A program made the translations under genes and the position numbers. Below the pieces are notes generated by a model that saw only the letters and a program-made list of their open reading frames with translations, was not told the origin of the DNA and did not search any database. A DNA stretch of 7,175 nt from an uncultured Rhodospirillaceae bacterium (GTDB lineage Bacteria > Pseudomonadota > Alphaproteobacteria > MPNO01): positions 1 to 7,175 of the forward strand of contig CALGIA010000571.1 of the NCBI GenBank assembly GCA_937916005.1, in the 5' to 3' direction. Below are positions 5,613-7,175 of the stretch, piece after piece. Positions within the stretch are counted from its first letter, which is position 1. Every line of letters begins with the position of its first letter.

Positions 5613-7175
5613 TCGCTCTTGGCCGTTCCCGTTTGGTAACACACCTCGTCCGTTTCGGAATCGATGCCGACCAGGGATACCTCGTAGCCCCATAGTTTGC
5701 GGACCTGTTCCAGCACGGCGGTGCGGTTTTTTTCGGCCAGGGGGATGCGGTCGTGCATGGTGTGTTGCAGTTTCAGATGCCGTTCGCCGAGCAGGTCCAC
5801 GTCGGTGACCTGGATGTTGGGTTCCACCAGCCCGATGTCGTAGCTGCGCGCCAGTGTTTCGCGGATGATTTTGTAGCCCCGTTCGTCGTGGATGTTGGTG
5901 ATCGTGTAGTGGCTGTCTTTTTCGTCGTCGCACAGCGCGAACAGGCCGAATTTGCGGATCAGGTGGGGGCTCAGGAATTGCTGGATGAAGGATTCGTCGC
6001 GGTAATTGGCCCAGGCATGGCGTAGCGTGCCGCGCCAATCGTCATTGCCGGCGATGTCGGGGAACCATTCCCGGTCTTCGTCGGTCGGTTCGGTGCAGAT
6101 CCGGCGGATATCGCACATCATGGCGAAACCCAGCGCATAGGGGTTGAGCCCGCTATAGCGCCGGTCGTCGAAATCGGGCTGGGTCAGCACATTGGCGTGC
6201 ATGTGGTTGAATTCCAGCATGGAGCCTTCGGTGATCAGCCCCTTATCGAACAGCGCGTTCATGATGTAGTGATGCACGAAAGTCGCGCAGCCCTCATTCA
6301 TCACCTTGGTCTGTTTCTGCGGATAAAAATACTGCGCGATATTGCGGATGATGCGGAGCAGTTCGCGCTGCCAGTTTTCCAGGCTCGGGCTGTTTTTCTC
6401 GATGAAATAAAGCAGGTTTTCTTCCGGCAGTTTCAGGCGGCGCTTGCGCTCGGCCAGATCGCGTTCCTCCTCGGACGGCTCGGCCCGGTGGGCGCCGGTC
6501 GGCACTGTGCGCCACAGATCGTTGAAGTCGCGCTCGGCATTCTCCATGCGGTCGCGCTGTCGGCGCTGTTCGTCCACCAGATTGATCTTGCGGCGGCGAT
6601 AGCGGAACACGCCCTGGTCCATCAGCGCATGGGCCGCGTCCAGCACTGATTCCACCGCATCGACGCCATGGCGTTCCTCGCAGGACGCGATGAAGTTCTT
6701 GGCGAATTGGAGATAGTCGAGAATGCCGTCCGCGTCGGTCCAGTGGCGGAACATGTAATTGTTCTTGAAAAAATGATTATGCCCGAACGCCGCATGGGCC
6801 ATGACCAGCGTCTGCATGGTCATGGTGTTATCTTCCATGTTGTAGCTGATGCAGGGGTTGGAATTGATCACGATTTCATAGGCGAGCCCGGCCTGCCCCT
6901 TGCGATAGGCGGTCTCGTCCCGCGCGAAATGCTTGCCGAACGACCAGTGGCGATACATCAGCGGCATGCCGATGGAGGAATAGGCGTCGAGCATCTGCTC
7001 GGTGGAAATCACCTCGACCTGGTTTGCATACACGTCGAGCCCGAGATCATTGAGGGCGATGTCCTCGATCGCGTCATATGTCCGCCGCATGGTGTCGAAA
7101 TCCCAGTCCGATCCGTCGAACAGCGGCGTTGCGGCCTTTGTCGTGTCCGGAACGGCGATGGGAATTGTATTCGCC
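5606..7175 (-). CDS. spoVR: SpoVR/YcgB family protein, extreme N-terminus cut by window edge
   Basis: On the - strand the frame runs from the right edge to a TAG at 5606-5608, 522 visible residues, close to full family length. An ATG at 7088-7090 exists, but the 28 residues before it (with FDGSDWDFDTM) are typical SpoVR N-terminal sequence and contain no start codon, so the true start lies just past the window. Visible marks are MYRHWSFGKHF (about 73-83), AYEIVINSNP (98-107), AHAAFGHNHFFKNN (126-139) and the zinc-protease-like MNEGCATFVHH (292-302). A charged stretch (about 195-250) links the two conserved parts. There is no signal peptide or membrane segment. SpoVR was named from a Bacillus spore-cortex mutant; its E. 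coli relative is YcgB. The biochemical role is unresolved, but it is often co-regulated in stress or stationary phase with the kinase PrkA and YeaH. Those would lie to the right if the usual operon is kept. The family call is very secure. Confidence 0.95.
   Translation of the reverse strand, partial: ANTIPIAVPDTTKAATPLFDGSDWDFDTMRRTYDAIEDIALNDLGLDVYANQVEVISTEQMLDAYSSIGMPLMYRHWSFGKHFARDETAYRKGQAGLAYEIVINSNPCISYNMEDNTMTMQTLVMAHAAFGHNHFFKNNYMFRHWTDADGILDYLQFAKNFIASCEERHGVDAVESVLDAAHALMDQGVFRYRRRKINLVDEQRRQRDRMENAERDFNDLWRTVPTGAHRAEPSEEERDLAERKRRLKLPEENLLYFIEKNSPSLENWQRELLRIIRNIAQYFYPQKQTKVMNEGCATFVHHYIMNALFDKGLITEGSMLEFNHMHANVLTQPDFDDRRYSGLNPYALGFAMMCDIRRICTEPTDEDREWFPDIAGNDDWRGTLRHAWANYRDESFIQQFLSPHLIRKFGLFALCDDEKDSHYTITNIHDERGYKIIRETLARSYDIGLVEPNIQVTDVDLLGERHLKLQHTMHDRIPLAEKNRTAVLEQVRKLWGYEVSLVGIDSETDEVCYQTGTAKSEA

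Noticed and set aside
7088..7090. The ATG at 7090 as the start of spoVR
   Set aside because: The 28 codons upstream remain open and include the conserved DGSDWDFDT stretch, so this Met is internal.
1..7175. A defence island, mobile element, CRISPR array or RNA gene
   Set aside because: All coding space is taken up by recognised metabolic or stress families, and no terminal repeats, repeat-spacer pattern or tRNA-like fold was seen.

Overview
This GC-rich window looks like a piece of an alphaproteobacterial chromosome. The phosphohexomutase closely resembles the PgmG type of sphingomonads and relatives, and the gene set is ordinary core and carbon metabolism. No tRNA, rRNA, CRISPR array, transposase or phage gene was seen, and codon use looks even across the genes. 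The organism assignment is inference from protein resemblance.

Layout, left to right. At 1-268 (+) is the 3' end of a VOC (glyoxalase/extradiol dioxygenase fold) gene. It is followed by a very strong hairpin (285-326), probably a terminator, and a short regulatory gap with a CtrA-like box. At 468-1931 (+) is a complete phosphoglucomutase/phosphomannomutase (pgmG-like) with an unusual N-terminal extension. Convergent to it at 1959-2432 (-) is msrA, a methionine sulfoxide reductase that lacks the usual C-terminal resolving cysteine. A 99-base divergent gap with a perfect TATAAT box leads into an Ldh2-family NAD(P)-dependent 2-hydroxyacid dehydrogenase at 2532-3617 (+). Then, 74 bases on and in the same direction, comes a full-length propionyl-CoA synthetase, prpE (3692-5596). 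Convergent with prpE, separated by only 9 bases, is a SpoVR/YcgB-family gene (5606 to the right edge, -). Its last few N-terminal residues lie outside the window.

The genes do not form one pathway. PgmG supplies sugar-1-phosphates for cell-surface polysaccharide. MsrA repairs oxidised protein methionines. The Ldh2 enzyme and PrpE both belong to small organic-acid metabolism and may be co-transcribed. SpoVR is a stress-associated protein that in many Proteobacteria sits with yeaH and prkA, which would lie beyond the right edge if that arrangement holds here. I did not find evidence for a new multi-gene system. The points most worth a second look are structural: the 18-bp perfect hairpin after the VOC gene, the palindrome holding both stop codons at the prpE/spoVR junction, the C-terminus of MsrA and the N-terminal extension of PgmG.
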